Positions 28,899 to 38,608 are shown, counted from the stretch's first letter. The stretch is DNA of 64,000 nucleotides from Pseudomarimonas salicorniae (GCF_023156535.1 NZ_JALNMH010000008.1:186001-250000), one strand, 5' to 3'. Notes: generated by a model from the letters alone, not told the origin. Numbers and translations: made by a program.

Positions 28899-30335
28899 CT
28901 ATTCGGCGCCGGCCTCGGCGTCGGCCGACGAATCGGCCAGCGGTGCCTCGGCATCGGTCACCAGCAGCGCGTTCACCGACTTGATGTCGTCCACGCCGAC
29001 CACGCCGGCAGCCTGCTTCAGGCGCAGCGTGTTGACCAGGAAGTTGTGCCGCGACTGCGAATAGTCGCGCTGGGCCTGGAACAGCTGCTGCTGGCTGAGC
29101 AGGACGTCGACAATGGTGCGGGTGCCGACCTCGAAGCCCGCCTCGGTGGCTTCAAGCGCTGATCGCGCCGACACCAGGGCCTGCTCGCGGGCGCCGATCT
29201 CGCTCATGCCGGCCTGCAGCGCGCGAAAGGCGTTGCGGGCGGTGCGGGTGACCGCGCGCCGCTCCTGCTCGTACTGGTCCTCGACCGCGTCGCGGTTGTG
29301 GATGGCCTGGCGTACCTGGGACTGGGTGAGACCGCCGGAAAAGATCGGCACGGTCAGGGTGACGCCGACCGTCGTGCCGAGCTGGCCGCTGTTGGCGGGA
29401 AAGCTCACCGAATTTGAGCCGCTGTCGCCCCAGGTGGTGGTGTCGCCGCGGCTGATGAAGCCGCTGAGGGTCGGCAGATGGCCCGAGCGCGCGCTGCTGA
29501 TGTCATGGTTGGCCGCCTGCAGCGCCAGCTCGCGGGAGAGCAGGGTCGGACTGTTGGCCAGCGCGCTGGCCACCCACTCGCCGGCGTCGACCGGCTCCGG
29601 CATCGCCGGCCGGAAGGTATCGCCGAGCCCCTTCAGGCTCCGCAGGTACTGGCCGGTGATCTCGGCGAGCAGCTCGCGGGCGTCGTCGAGCCGGTTCTCG
29701 GCGGCGATGGCGGCGGCGCGCGAGCTGTCGTAGCGGGCACGCGCCTCGTGCACATCGGTGATCGCTGTCAGGCCGACCTCGAAGCGCTGCTCGGCCTGGT
29801 CCAGCTGCCGCTTGACCGCACGCCGCTCGGCACGGGCGAAGACCAGGCCATCGATCGCGGTCAGCACGTCGAAGTAGTTCTCGCTCACGCGCAGGGCCAG
29901 CGCCTGGCTGGCGGCCTGGTAGTCGGCCTCTGCGCGGTTAGCGCGGGCGCGGCTGGCGCGCAGGCGCATGTAGTCGCCGTGGTCGTAGATCGACTGGTCG
30001 AGGCGGATGCTGTACTGGCGGGTGCGGGTGTCGCTGAAGCCGCTGGTCGGGCCGAAGCTGACCGAGCCGTCCGGATTCGGCCGCTCGCCGATGCGGGTGC
30101 TGGTGCCGTCGGAGTCGGTCAGGCTGACCGAGCCGCCGATCTGCGGCAGCAGGGCCGCACGCGTCTGGTTCACGCCCTCGCCCGTGGCCAGGCTGCTGGC
30201 CTCGGCCGCGGCCAGCTGCGGATCGCTGGCCCGCGCCAGCTCGTACGCCTGCATGAGGTCGGCCGAGGCCGCGGAGCCGGCGGCACACAGCAGCACGGCG
30301 AAGGCAAGGGGACGGAGGCGGGGGGTCGCAGTCAT
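28899..30335 (-). CDS. tolC: TolC family outer membrane efflux protein
   Basis: TolC forms a trimeric outer-membrane beta-barrel joined to a periplasmic alpha-helical tunnel, the exit duct for tripartite pumps and type I secretion. The 478-residue protein has a signal peptide (about 1-25) and the two internal repeats of the family: LMQAYELARASDPQL at the start of repeat one and EWVASALANSPTLLS at repeat two, with conserved YDHGDYMRLRASRARANRAE and VPIFSGGLTQSQVRQA turns. The C-terminus is acidic and disordered. It lies 120 bases after pcm on the same strand, an arrangement common in Xanthomonadales. No inner-membrane pump gene is adjacent. Confidence 0.94.
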   Translation of the reverse strand: MTATPRLRPLAFAVLLCAAGSAASADLMQAYELARASDPQLAAAEASSLATGEGVNQTRAALLPQIGGSVSLTDSDGTSTRIGERPNPDGSVSFGPTSGFSDTRTRQYSIRLDQSIYDHGDYMRLRASRARANRAEADYQAASQALALRVSENYFDVLTAIDGLVFARAERRAVKRQLDQAEQRFEVGLTAITDVHEARARYDSSRAAAIAAENRLDDARELLAEITGQYLRSLKGLGDTFRPAMPEPVDAGEWVASALANSPTLLSRELALQAANHDISSARSGHLPTLSGFISRGDTTTWGDSGSNSVSFPANSGQLGTTVGVTLTVPIFSGGLTQSQVRQAIHNRDAVEDQYEQERRAVTRTARNAFRALQAGMSEIGAREQALVSARSALEATEAGFEVGTRTIVDVLLSQQQLFQAQRDYSQSRHNFLVNTLRLKQAAGVVGVDDIKSVNALLVTDAEAPLADSSADAEAGAE

Positions 30336-30455
30336 TGCGGCTTCCTTGTGATTCGGGTTGTCAGGGGCATGGCGTCGGGCTCATCCGGGGCGCGGCGGCA
30401 GCATGCCCGCGTCCCGGCGAAGGTGGCGTCGCGCTGCCCGGGGCAGCGGAAGCCG

Positions 30456-31112
30456 TCAGAGCACGAAGCGGGCGCGGGGCTCGCCACCGTGCAGGTAGGG
30501 GATATCGGTTTCGAACAGGCTTTCCTCGCGCCAGCCTTCATCCGAGAAGCGAGTCAGGACGACGGCTTCCTGTACCGGACTGTGACCACGCACGATGACC
30601 ATGCGGCCGCCCACGCGCACCCACTGGCGGAACCGCGCCGGCACTTCGGCCACCGCGCCGCCTACCAGCACCGCATCGAACTGGCGGCCGGGCTCGTAGG
30701 CGAAGGCGTCGGCGCGCTCGATGCGGGCGCAGGAGAAGCCGAGGTTCTCCATCCGGCCGCGGGCGCGGGCGACGAAGTCCTCATGCAGCTCGATGCTGGT
30801 GACCGCACGGGCGATATGCGCAAGGCAGGCGGTGAGGAAACCGCTGCCGGTGCCGATCTCCAGCACCTCGTGCTCAGGGGCCAGAGCCAGCGCCTGCAGC
30901 AGGCGCCCCTCGACCACCGGCTTGAACATGAACTCGCCGTGCTCAAGCGGCAGGGGCACGTCGGTGAAGGCCAGCTTGCGCTGCCGCGGCGGAACGAAAT
31001 CCTCGCGACGCAGGGTGGAGAATGCGTCCAGCACCAGGGGATCGATGACCTCCCAGGGGCGAATCTGCTGTTCCACCATCGTGTGGCGTGCGCTGTCGAA
31101 ATCGATGCTCAT
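30456..31112 (-). CDS. pcm: Protein-L-isoaspartate O-methyltransferase
   Basis: Pcm methylates isoaspartyl residues formed in ageing proteins, starting their repair. The 218-residue protein from MSIDFDSARHTMVEQQIRPW has EHGEFMFKPVVEGRLLQALAL (split around the MFKP motif), the SAM-binding motif VLEIGTGSGFLTACLA and the later FDAVLVGGAVAEVP. Length and motifs are normal; the MVEQQIRPWEV form is the subtype paired with tolC in Xanthomonadales. Reading upstream of 31112 runs over the divergent DUF2884 gene and is rejected. Confidence 0.9.
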   Translation of the reverse strand: MSIDFDSARHTMVEQQIRPWEVIDPLVLDAFSTLRREDFVPPRQRKLAFTDVPLPLEHGEFMFKPVVEGRLLQALALAPEHEVLEIGTGSGFLTACLAHIARAVTSIELHEDFVARARGRMENLGFSCARIERADAFAYEPGRQFDAVLVGGAVAEVPARFRQWVRVGGRMVIVRGHSPVQEAVVLTRFSDEGWREESLFETDIPYLHGGEPRARFVL

Positions 31113-31239
31113 GGACGGTTCGGCTCCTGCTGCCGCGACACGCGGGCAAAGCGCACAGTATAAGGCGCCCGCCCTCCAGCGGCGACGCAGGATCGCCGTT
31201 TCCGAGGGCTGCGCCGCAGTGCCGGAAGTCATCGGGCCC

Positions 31240-31260
31240 GTCACCCGGTTCAGGGGTGAC
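31240..31260. promoter_or_regulatory. Inverted repeat between pcm and the DUF2884 gene
   Basis: GTCACCC-N7-GGGTGAC lies in the 231-base gap between these divergent starts, about 85 bases before the DUF2884 start. Possible operator; no regulator can be named. Confidence 0.3.
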
Positions 31261-31343
31261 GATCGGCACCCTTGCCACCGGCACATGGCCCGCCGACAGT
31301 CTGCCCGGACAATCGCCGCGCCCTTCCCCGCCAGGAGTCCGCC

Positions 31344-32105
31344 ATGCACCAGCCGGTCCTCACCCCGCTCTTTCTCGCCCTCGGTCTCGCCCTGGGCCTT
31401 GGCAGCGCCGCCCAGGCCGGCACGCATCTCGATCTCGACGAGTGCGAGGTCCACTCCGACTACGGCCTGCGCCTGAAGCAGGGCTCGGTGGAGCTGCAGC
31501 GCAAGAGCGGCGAGCCGAAGGTCGTGCGCCTGGCCGACGGTCGCCTCTGGCTGGACGGCGTCGAACAGACGCTCAGCGCCGCCGACGAGAAGCGCGTGCG
31601 GGAGATCGAGCGCGAGGTCGGGGCGATGATGCCCGAGGTGCAGGCCATCGCCGAGGAGGGCCTCGACATGGCGCTCGACGCCCTCGCCCATGTCGCCAGG
31701 AGCCTCGGCGACGGCGACCCGGCGCTGATGAAGGAGATCAACCGTGCACGCAAGGACTTCGGCGAGGCCATCGACATCCGGATGCGCGACGGCGTGCTCG
31801 ACGACGGTCTGCTTGAGCGCGACATCGAAGCCCTGGTTGAACGACTCACCCCACAGATCGCCGGCAAGGTCGCCAGCCTTGCCATCACTGCCGCGCTCAG
31901 CGGAGATGAGGCCACAGCCAAGGACTTCGAGCGCCGCGCCGAAGCCATGGGCAAGGAACTGGAGCAGGTCATGGAAGCCCGCGGCAAGGCGCTCGAGGCC
32001 CGCGCCGAACAGCTCTGCGGCCGAATCGCCGACATCGACGCCATCGAGAACGCGCTCGAGTTCCGCTTGGCGGATGGCAAGCCGCTGAACCTGGTGCGGA
32101 TGTAG
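31344..32105 (+). CDS. DUF2884 (YggN-like) periplasmic protein
   Basis: The 253-residue protein has a signal peptide (about 1-25, ending AAQAG) and the DUF2884 pattern: CEVHSDYGLRL, then LADGRLWLDGVEQTL and a long helical middle with MMPEVQAIAEEGLDMALDA, split by a basic loop. The last part carries a single Cys in QLCGRI, with the other at CEVHS, so one disulfide is possible. E. coli YggN has this architecture and no known function. CAGGAG lies eight bases before ATG. It is divergent from pcm. Confidence 0.8.
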   Translation: MHQPVLTPLFLALGLALGLGSAAQAGTHLDLDECEVHSDYGLRLKQGSVELQRKSGEPKVVRLADGRLWLDGVEQTLSAADEKRVREIEREVGAMMPEVQAIAEEGLDMALDALAHVARSLGDGDPALMKEINRARKDFGEAIDIRMRDGVLDDGLLERDIEALVERLTPQIAGKVASLAITAALSGDEATAKDFERRAEAMGKELEQVMEARGKALEARAEQLCGRIADIDAIENALEFRLADGKPLNLVRM

Positions 32106-32144
32106 CGCCAGCCGGGCGTCCGGTTCGGGCGCAACGAAGACATA

Positions 32145-32341
32145 CATAGGGTGCGGCTGGCCGCACCGGGCGTACCGTCCGAACGCCCTATAGGTGCGCC
32201 AAGGCACACCCTATGGGGCTTCGCTGACGCCCAACGAAGCCCGACTGTGGGAGCGCACATGGGCGCGACCGCGGCGCGGCGTGTTCTCCACAGACCGAGG
32301 CAAGGGCGAATCTCCGCGGTCGCGGCCATGTCCGCTCCTAC
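32145..32341. repeat. Composite repeat module (R2, linker, R1), copy 3
   Basis: R2 is 32145-32215, the linker GGGCTTCGCTGACGCCCAAC follows, and R1 is 32244-32341 with the sub-type end CGCGGCCATGTCCGCTCCTA. It fills most of the 439-base gap before dinB, which holds no supported gene. Confidence 0.85.
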
Positions 32342-32544
32342 GAAGAGCCTGCCCGATCGTGGGCGGTGGCGAGCGTCCGCTTCGCGCCCTACCATCGTGT
32401 TTGCGCGCGCCCCCCGGCGCCACGACGGCGCGCCGGCGCGGCCGGGGCGCAGCCTGTACCCCGTCCTGGCCGGCGGCTTGGGGCCGGTCGCCGGAATCAC
32501 CGGCGGGCTGTGCCATGCTGGGGCGTTTTTTCGACATTCCGGTA

Positions 32545-33612
32545 ATGCGCAAGATCATCCACGTCGACCTCGACGCCTTCTATGCCTCGGTCGAGCAGCG
32601 TGACGACCCGTCGCTGCGCGGTCGCCCGGTGGTGGTGGCCTGGCGCGGAGCGCGGTCGGTGGTCTGCGCGGCGTCCTATGAAGCGCGCGAGTTCGGCGTG
32701 CGCTCGGCGATGCCGGCCCTGCGGGCGGAGCGTCTTTGCCCGGATGCCGTCTTCGTGCCGCCGGACTTCCCGCGCTACAAGGAGGCCTCGCGACAGATCC
32801 GCGGGATCTTCGCCCGCTACGCCGCAATGATCGAACCGCTGTCGCTGGACGAGGCCTATCTGGATGTCAGCCGGCCCCTGATCGACCTGGGGTCGGCCAC
32901 GGCGATCGCCCGTGCGATCCGCGCCGAGATCCTGGCCGAGACCGGCCTCACCGCCTCCGCCGGCATCGCGCCCAACAAGTACCTTGCGAAGATCGCCTCG
33001 GACTGGAACAAGCCGAACGGACAATTCGTCATCCGCCCGGAGCAGGCCGAGGACTTCCTGACCCCGCTGCCGGTCGGCAAGCTGCCGGGCGTGGGCCGGG
33101 TCACCGAGACGCGCATGGCGGAACTGGGCGTGAAAACGGTGGGGGATCTGCGCGCCCTGCCCCTGCCTGCGCTGCAGGCCGCCTTCGGGCGCTACGGCGA
33201 GCGGCTGTTCGAACTGTCACGCGGCATCGACGACCATCCGGTCTGCAACGAGCGGCCCACCCAGTCCATCTCGGCCGAGGACACCTTCGCCGAGGACCTG
33301 CCGCTGGCCGCCACCGGCGAGACCATCGAGCGCCTGTCAGAGCGGGTCTGGCAGGCCCAGCAGCGCGAACGACGAATCGGCCGATCGGTGGTCCTCAAGC
33401 TCAAGACCCGCGAGTTCCGCCTGCTGACGCGGACCCTGACCCCGGCGCAGCCGCCGCACGATCTTGGTGAGCTGGTCCGCATCGCACTCGGCCTGCGCCA
33501 GCGGGTGGACCTACCGAACACCACCCGGTATCGGCTGGTCGGCGTGGGCCTGACCAATTTCGACGAGATCGCCAGCAGCCAGGCCCTGCAGGCCGAGCTC
33601 TTTCCTGGCTGA
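32545..33612 (+). CDS. dinB: DNA polymerase IV (Y family)
   Basis: DinB is an error-prone translesion polymerase. The 355-residue protein shows HVDLDAFYASVEQ (metal Asp8), SYEAREFGVRSAMP, the second catalytic pair Asp102-Glu103 in SLDEAYLDVS, ASAGIAPNKYLAKIASD and the helix-hairpin-helix LPGVGRVTETRM. It ends QAELFPG and so may lack the longer beta-clamp tail of some relatives, although QAELFPG itself resembles a clamp-binding QxxLF motif. I chose MRKIIHVDLD at 32545, the usual family start; an ATG ten codons earlier is possible. No LexA box is visible in the repeat-filled upstream region. Confidence 0.94.
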   Translation: MRKIIHVDLDAFYASVEQRDDPSLRGRPVVVAWRGARSVVCAASYEAREFGVRSAMPALRAERLCPDAVFVPPDFPRYKEASRQIRGIFARYAAMIEPLSLDEAYLDVSRPLIDLGSATAIARAIRAEILAETGLTASAGIAPNKYLAKIASDWNKPNGQFVIRPEQAEDFLTPLPVGKLPGVGRVTETRMAELGVKTVGDLRALPLPALQAAFGRYGERLFELSRGIDDHPVCNERPTQSISAEDTFAEDLPLAATGETIERLSERVWQAQQRERRIGRSVVLKLKTREFRLLTRTLTPAQPPHDLGELVRIALGLRQRVDLPNTTRYRLVGVGLTNFDEIASSQALQAELFPG

Positions 33613-33732
33613 ATCCACCCAGCACGCCTCGCCGGGGCGGGCTCGCCTCGTCCCACCATGGGTTCGTTTCGCCGTGGCGTGCCCGCCCCGTGCCAATCGT
33701 CACATGACCTTCGGCCGCCCTACCCGCAGACT

Positions 33733-33774
33733 CCCCGCGGTGTTGTACCGACCGGCCCGCAATCGACCGCGGGG
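33733..33774. promoter_or_regulatory. Long inverted repeat upstream of the tldD operon
   Basis: CCCCGCGG at 33733-33740 and CCGCGGGG at 33767-33774 are spaced 26 bases apart, ending about 55 bases before the tldD start. It may be an operator or a leader hairpin. The 216-base gap from dinB shows nothing else. Confidence 0.25.
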
Positions 33775-33828
33775 CGTCCTTCGTCGGCAGGGCCGCTGGC
33801 ATCTGCCCAGAATCCGCGGGAGATAGGG

Positions 33829-35463
33829 ATGGATCGTCGTTCGTTCGTCAAGGTCACAGGCCTTGGCATGGGGGCCCTCATGCTGCCGGTCTCGGGCCGG
33901 CTGATCGCCGCCGAGGCGCTCACCGAGAAACTGGATATCGCGCTCAAGCGCTCCCTGGCCGACGCCGCGCTGGCCGCGGCCAAGACCGCCGGTGCCACGT
34001 ACTGCGACGTGCGCATCGGACGCTATCTGAACCAGTTCGTGGTCACCCGCGAGGACAAGGTGCAGAACGTGGTCAATACCGAGTCGACGGGCGTCGGCAT
34101 CCGGGTGATCGCCAACGGCACCTGGGGCTTTGCCGCCTCGAATGACCTCAGCTCGACCAGCGTGGCACGCGCCGCCCAGCAGGCGGTGGCGATTGCCAAG
34201 GCCAACTCCCGCCTCACCCGCACCCCGGTGCAGCTGGCCCCGGTCAAGGGCGTCGGCGAGGTCAGCTGGGCCACGCCGATCAAGAAGAACGCGATGGAGG
34301 TGCCGATCAAGGAGAAGGTCGACCTGCTGCTCAGCGTCAACGCCGAGGCCATGAACGCCGGCGCCAGCTTCGTCAACTCGATCCTGTTCCTGGTCAACGA
34401 GCAGAAGTACTTCGCCTCGACCGACGGCAGTTATATCGATCAGGACGTGCACCGCATCTGGGCACCGCTGAACATCACCGCCGTGGACAAGGCCAGCGGC
34501 AAGTTCCGCAACCGCTCGGGCCTGTCGGCGCCGATGGGCATGGGCTTCGAGTACCTCGACGCCAAGCCCGAGGGCCGCATCGCCATGCCCGGCGGCCTGG
34601 TCGGCTACTCCACCTCCTACGACATGATCGAGGACGCGCGCCTGGGCGCGAAGCAGGCCCAGGAGAAGCTCAAGGCCAAGTCGGTCAAGCCCGGCAAGTA
34701 CGACCTGGTCCTCGACCCGCATCACCTGTTCCTGACCATCCACGAGAACGTCGGCCATCCGACCGAGCTCGACCGCGTGCTGGGCTACGAGGCCAATTAC
34801 GCCGGGACCAGCTTCGCCACGCTGGACAAGTGGAAGTCGAAGAACTTCAAGTACGGCGCCGACATCGTCAACCTGTTCGCCGACAAGACCCAGCCCGGCT
34901 CGCTGGGCGCGGTGGGCTACGACGACGAGGGCGTCAAGACCAAGCGCTGGGACATCGTCAAGGACGGCATCCTGGTCAACTACCAGGCGATCCGCGACCA
35001 GGCCCACATCCTCGGCGAGAAGGAATCGCACGGCTGCTGCTACGCCGACTCCTGGAACAGCGTGCAGTTCCAGCGCATGGCCAACATCTCGCTGGCGCCG
35101 GGCAAGGAGAAGCTGACTCCGGACGAGATGATCGCCGGCGTCGAGGACGGCATCTACATCATCGGAGCCGGGTCCTTCTCGATCGACCAGCAGCGCTACA
35201 ACGCGCAGTTCGGCGGCCAGCTGTTCTACGAGATCAAGGACGGCAAGATCACCGAGATGCTGGAGGACGTCGCCTACCAGATCCGAACCCCGGAGTTCTG
35301 GGCCTCGTGCGCGGCCATCTGCGACGAGCGCGACTACCGCCTCGGCGGCTCGTTCTTCGATGGCAAGGGACAGCCGTCCCAGATCTCCGCGGTCTCGCAC
35401 GGTTCCTCGACCGCGCGCTTCAACGGGATCAACGTGATCAACACCGCTCGCAACCTGGGCTGA
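33829..35463 (+). CDS. Tat-exported TldD-family metallopeptidase
   Basis: TldD is the catalytic half of the TldD/TldE protease, which cuts unstructured peptides. The 544-residue protein has the zinc motif HENVGH (305-310, HExxxH form) and the usual family tail with GCCYADSWNS and GGQLFYEI. Unlike E. coli TldD it begins with a twin-arginine signal (MDRRSFVKVTGLGMGALML), so the folded enzyme should leave the cytoplasm. It heads an eight-gene operon; TldE follows after 13 bases, with GAGGAGG-type sequence in between. TldE lacks an export signal, so it may be carried across bound to TldD. I chose ATG at 33829 because the RR motif starts there and the open frame upstream is not conserved-looking. 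Confidence 0.88.
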   Translation: MDRRSFVKVTGLGMGALMLPVSGRLIAAEALTEKLDIALKRSLADAALAAAKTAGATYCDVRIGRYLNQFVVTREDKVQNVVNTESTGVGIRVIANGTWGFAASNDLSSTSVARAAQQAVAIAKANSRLTRTPVQLAPVKGVGEVSWATPIKKNAMEVPIKEKVDLLLSVNAEAMNAGASFVNSILFLVNEQKYFASTDGSYIDQDVHRIWAPLNITAVDKASGKFRNRSGLSAPMGMGFEYLDAKPEGRIAMPGGLVGYSTSYDMIEDARLGAKQAQEKLKAKSVKPGKYDLVLDPHHLFLTIHENVGHPTELDRVLGYEANYAGTSFATLDKWKSKNFKYGADIVNLFADKTQPGSLGAVGYDDEGVKTKRWDIVKDGILVNYQAIRDQAHILGEKESHGCCYADSWNSVQFQRMANISLAPGKEKLTPDEMIAGVEDGIYIIGAGSFSIDQQRYNAQFGGQLFYEIKDGKITEMLEDVAYQIRTPEFWASCAAICDERDYRLGGSFFDGKGQPSQISAVSHGSSTARFNGINVINTARNLG

Positions 35464-35476
35464 GGAGGGAACCGCC

Positions 35477-36811
35477 ATGACCATGATGAGTGAAACCGAC
35501 GCCCGGACCCTGCTGGACAAGGTCATCAAGCTGTCCAAGGCCGACGAGTGCAGCGCCACCCTGCAGGGCGGCGTCACCGGCAACATCCGCTTCGCCCGCA
35601 ACGAGGTCTCGACCTCGGGCCTCGTCGAGGACACCACCCTGGTGGTGAACGTCGCCTTCGGCAAGAAAGTCGGTACGGCGACCATCGGCACCTTCGACGA
35701 CGCATCGCTGGAACGCGTGGTGCGGCGTGCCGAGGAACTGGCGCGGCTGGCCCCGGAGAACCCGGAGTTCATGCCGACGATCGACAAGCAGACCTACAAG
35801 CCCAGCAATACCTTCGACGAGGGCACGGCCAAGCTGAGCCCGGAGTTCCGCGCCCAGGTCGCGGCCGACTGCATCGAACCCTGCCGGGAGAACCAGCTGG
35901 TCGCCGCCGGCTTCTTCGTCGACAACGCCGGGTTCGTCGCCACCGCCAACAGCCGCGGCAATTTCGGTTACCAGAAGGCCGCCTCGGCGGACCTCACCTG
36001 CACCGTCCGCACCGACGATGAGCAGGGTTCCGGCTGGGTGGCCAGCAATGTCGCCGACATCGGCAAGTTCGACGCCAAGAAGTCGATCCAGACCGCGATG
36101 TCCAAGGCCAAGGGCTCGAGGGACGCCAAGGCACTGGAGCCGGGCAAGTACACCGTGATCCTGGAACCGGCCGCCGCCGCCGGCCTGATCGGCTTCATGA
36201 TGTTCGGCTTCGACGCCCGCCAGGCCGACGAAGGCCGCAGCTTCCTGTCCAAGAAGGGCGGCGGCAACAAGATCGGCGAGAAGGTCTACGACAGCCGGGT
36301 CAACCTGTACTCGGACCCCTGGGAGCCGGGCATGGAAGTGCTGCCCTGGGACGATGAGGGCCTGGCCCGCGAGCGCACCCAGGTGATCAAGGACGGCGTG
36401 GTCGAGTACATGCAGTATTCGCGCTTCTGGGCCAAGGAGAAGGAGAAGCGCGCCGTCGGCCAGCCTGGCAACCTGATCATGGCCGGCGGTACTGCCAGCA
36501 CCGATGAGATGGTGAAGTCGACCAAGCGCGGCATCCTGGTGACCCGCACCTGGTACATCCGCCTGGTCGATCCGCAGACCATGCTGCTGACCGGCCTGAC
36601 CCGCGATGGCACGTTCTACATCGAGGACGGCGAGATCAAGTACCCGATCAAGAACTTCCGCTTCAACGAGTCGCCGGTGATCATGCTCAACAACATCGAG
36701 GAGCTGGGTGCCGCGCAGCGGCTGTCGCCGGACGAGTCGCCCTTCATCATGAAGATTCCGCCGATGAAGCTGCGCGACTTCACCTTCACCTCGCTCAGCG
36801 ACGCGGTCTAG
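35477..36811 (+). CDS. TldE/PmbA-like partner of TldD
   Basis: The 444-residue protein belongs to the TldD/PmbA superfamily but has no HExxxH, as expected of the TldE subunit. Visible family features are FARNEVSTSGLVEDTTL near the start, GNFGYQKAASADLTCTV, and an end with GTFYIEDGEIKYPIKNFRF and SPVIMLNNIEELG. No signal peptide or membrane span is present. Together with the upstream TldD it should form the heterodimer that encloses the active site. ATG at 35477 has AGGAGGGAACCGCC just upstream; a second ATG three codons on is also possible. A gap of 20 bases leads to the DUF4159 gene. Confidence 0.87.
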   Translation: MTMMSETDARTLLDKVIKLSKADECSATLQGGVTGNIRFARNEVSTSGLVEDTTLVVNVAFGKKVGTATIGTFDDASLERVVRRAEELARLAPENPEFMPTIDKQTYKPSNTFDEGTAKLSPEFRAQVAADCIEPCRENQLVAAGFFVDNAGFVATANSRGNFGYQKAASADLTCTVRTDDEQGSGWVASNVADIGKFDAKKSIQTAMSKAKGSRDAKALEPGKYTVILEPAAAAGLIGFMMFGFDARQADEGRSFLSKKGGGNKIGEKVYDSRVNLYSDPWEPGMEVLPWDDEGLARERTQVIKDGVVEYMQYSRFWAKEKEKRAVGQPGNLIMAGGTASTDEMVKSTKRGILVTRTWYIRLVDPQTMLLTGLTRDGTFYIEDGEIKYPIKNFRFNESPVIMLNNIEELGAAQRLSPDESPFIMKIPPMKLRDFTFTSLSDAV

Positions 36812-36831
36812 GGCAGGCGGGGTGTTCTGAG

Positions 36832-37575
36832 ATGGCAAGGAACACCCCAACGGCCGGCGCGGAGTCCGTCTCCGCGCCGCGCCGCCGACTGATGGCGGCC
36901 GCTCTTTCCGCGCTGGCATGCGCAGCGGTGCCCTCAAGGCGCGCACTGGCCACACCCACCCGCTACGACTTCTGGTTCACCCGGCTGATGTATGAATCCG
37001 GCAACTGGGACGTCGACCAGCGCATGCCCAGCAACCTGCTCGATGCCCTGGTGCAGTACACCCACCTGCGCGTCGACCCCGAGGAGCATGTGCTGGCCCT
37101 GTCAGATCCGCGCATGCTAAGCGCGCCCTTCTGCTACCTGTCCGGGCACAAGCTGGTCGAGTTCAATCCGGATGAGCGGCGCAACCTCGAAACCTACCTG
37201 CGCGGCGGCGGTTTCCTGTTCGTGGACGACTGCAACCATGACATCGACGGCCTGTTCGCGCGCAGCTTCGAGTCGGAGATGGCGCGGATATTCGGCGACG
37301 GCGCGCTGCGCAAGCTTCCCGGGCGGCACCCGATCTACTCCAGCTTCTTCCGCTTCGAGGATCCGCCGACCACCAGCTTCGAGCTCAACGGCTGGGGCGA
37401 CGACCTGGTCCACGACTATCTCAAGGGGATCGAGTTCGACGGCCGGCTGGGCCTGCTCTACAGCAACAAGGACTACGGCTGCGAGTGGGACTACGACTGG
37501 CGCAACAAGCGTTGGCTGGCCGAGGACAACACCAAGTTCGCCGTCAATATCGTGATGTACGCACTGAACGCATGA
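36832..37575 (+). CDS. DUF4159 protein with probable Tat signal
   Basis: The 247-residue protein begins with a basic, Arg-rich leader (APRRRLMAAALSALACAA) that looks like a twin-arginine or Sec signal ending near RALA. The mature part has DFWFTRLMYESGNWD, LRVDPEEHVLALSD, YLRGGGFLFVDDCNHD and a C-terminal WDYDWRNKRWLAEDNTKFAVN, the pattern of DUF4159, a domain with a GATase-like fold that is nearly always linked to MoxR/DUF58 operons. Its biochemical role is unknown. It follows TldE by 20 bases and precedes the MoxR gene by 25 bases. Confidence 0.85.
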   Translation: MARNTPTAGAESVSAPRRRLMAAALSALACAAVPSRRALATPTRYDFWFTRLMYESGNWDVDQRMPSNLLDALVQYTHLRVDPEEHVLALSDPRMLSAPFCYLSGHKLVEFNPDERRNLETYLRGGGFLFVDDCNHDIDGLFARSFESEMARIFGDGALRKLPGRHPIYSSFFRFEDPPTTSFELNGWGDDLVHDYLKGIEFDGRLGLLYSNKDYGCEWDYDWRNKRWLAEDNTKFAVNIVMYALNA

Positions 37576-37600
37576 TTCCGACGATCCGCAAGGGAATGCC

Positions 37601-38602
37601 ATGAACGCCGACGCTGCCCTCCACGCCGAACTCGACCGCGAGCAATCGCAGATCGCCGCCCTGCGCGATGCCATCGGCCATGCGGTGGTCGGACAGGCCG
37701 GCGTGGTCGATCAGCTGCTGGTGGGCCTGCTGGCCGGCGGCCACTGCCTGCTGGAGGGCGTGCCGGGCCTCGGCAAGACCCTGCTGGTGCGCGCCCTGGG
37801 CCAGGCCCTGCACCTGACCTTCCGCCGTGTGCAGTTCACCCCGGACCTGATGCCCTCCGACCTCATCGGCACCGAGATCCTCGAGGAGGACCACGGCACC
37901 GGCAAGCGCGTGTTCCAGTTCCAGAAAGGCCCGGTGTTCACCCACCTGCTGCTGGCCGACGAACTCAATCGCACGCCGCCCAAGACCCAGAGCGCGCTGC
38001 TCGAGGCCATGCAGGAAGGCACCGTGAGCTATGCCGGGACGACCTACGAGCTGCCGCGGCCGTTCTTCGTGCTGGCGACGCAGAATCCGATCGAGCAGGC
38101 CGGCACCTATCCGCTACCCGAGGCCCAGCTCGACCGCTTCCTGCTGAACATCCTGGTCGACTATCCAAGCGCGGACGAGGAACAGCGGATCATCGCCGAG
38201 ACCACCGGCGCGGCGCGCGCCACGGTACCCCGGGTGCTCGATGCGGACGGCGTGCTGTCCCTGCAGCTGCGGGTGCGCGAGCTGCACATCGGCGAGCACC
38301 TGCTGCGCTGGATCACACGCCTGGTGCGCGCCACCCGACCGGGCCCCGATTCACCCGACGCCGTGCGTGAGTTCGTCCAATGGGGCGCAGGTCCGCGCGC
38401 CGGCCAGGCCCTGGTGCTCTGCGCCAAGGCCCGCGCCCTCCTCCACGGGCGCCTTGCCGCCACCCGCGAAGACGTGCAGGCGCTGGCCCTGCCCGTTCTG
38501 CGCCACCGCCTGCTGCTCAACTATCACGCCGAAGCCGAAGGCAAGCGGGTGGCCGACGTGGTGGCCGCCCTGCTGCAGGCCGTGCCCTGCGAAGCGGAGT
38601 GA
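37601..38602 (+). CDS. MoxR family AAA+ ATPase
   Basis: MoxR ATPases act as chaperones that mature or insert metal into envelope-linked complexes, often with VWA-type partners. The 333-residue protein has Walker A GVPGLGKT (53-60), Walker B LLADELNRTPPKTQSALLEA, sensor ATQNPIEQAGTYPLPEAQLD and the C-terminal lid with PDAVREFVQWGAGPRAGQAL. Length and motifs are typical. It is central in the operon: the DUF58 gene begins six bases after its stop, so they are surely co-expressed. Confidence 0.93.
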   Translation: MNADAALHAELDREQSQIAALRDAIGHAVVGQAGVVDQLLVGLLAGGHCLLEGVPGLGKTLLVRALGQALHLTFRRVQFTPDLMPSDLIGTEILEEDHGTGKRVFQFQKGPVFTHLLLADELNRTPPKTQSALLEAMQEGTVSYAGTTYELPRPFFVLATQNPIEQAGTYPLPEAQLDRFLLNILVDYPSADEEQRIIAETTGAARATVPRVLDADGVLSLQLRVRELHIGEHLLRWITRLVRATRPGPDSPDAVREFVQWGAGPRAGQALVLCAKARALLHGRLAATREDVQALALPVLRHRLLLNYHAEAEGKRVADVVAALLQAVPCEAE

Positions 38603-38608
38603 CCCTGC

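Noticed and set aside
33700..35787. 695-codon minus-strand frame opposite tldD
   Set aside because: Antisense of a protein with clear zinc motif and Tat signal; the composition is a codon-complement artefact.
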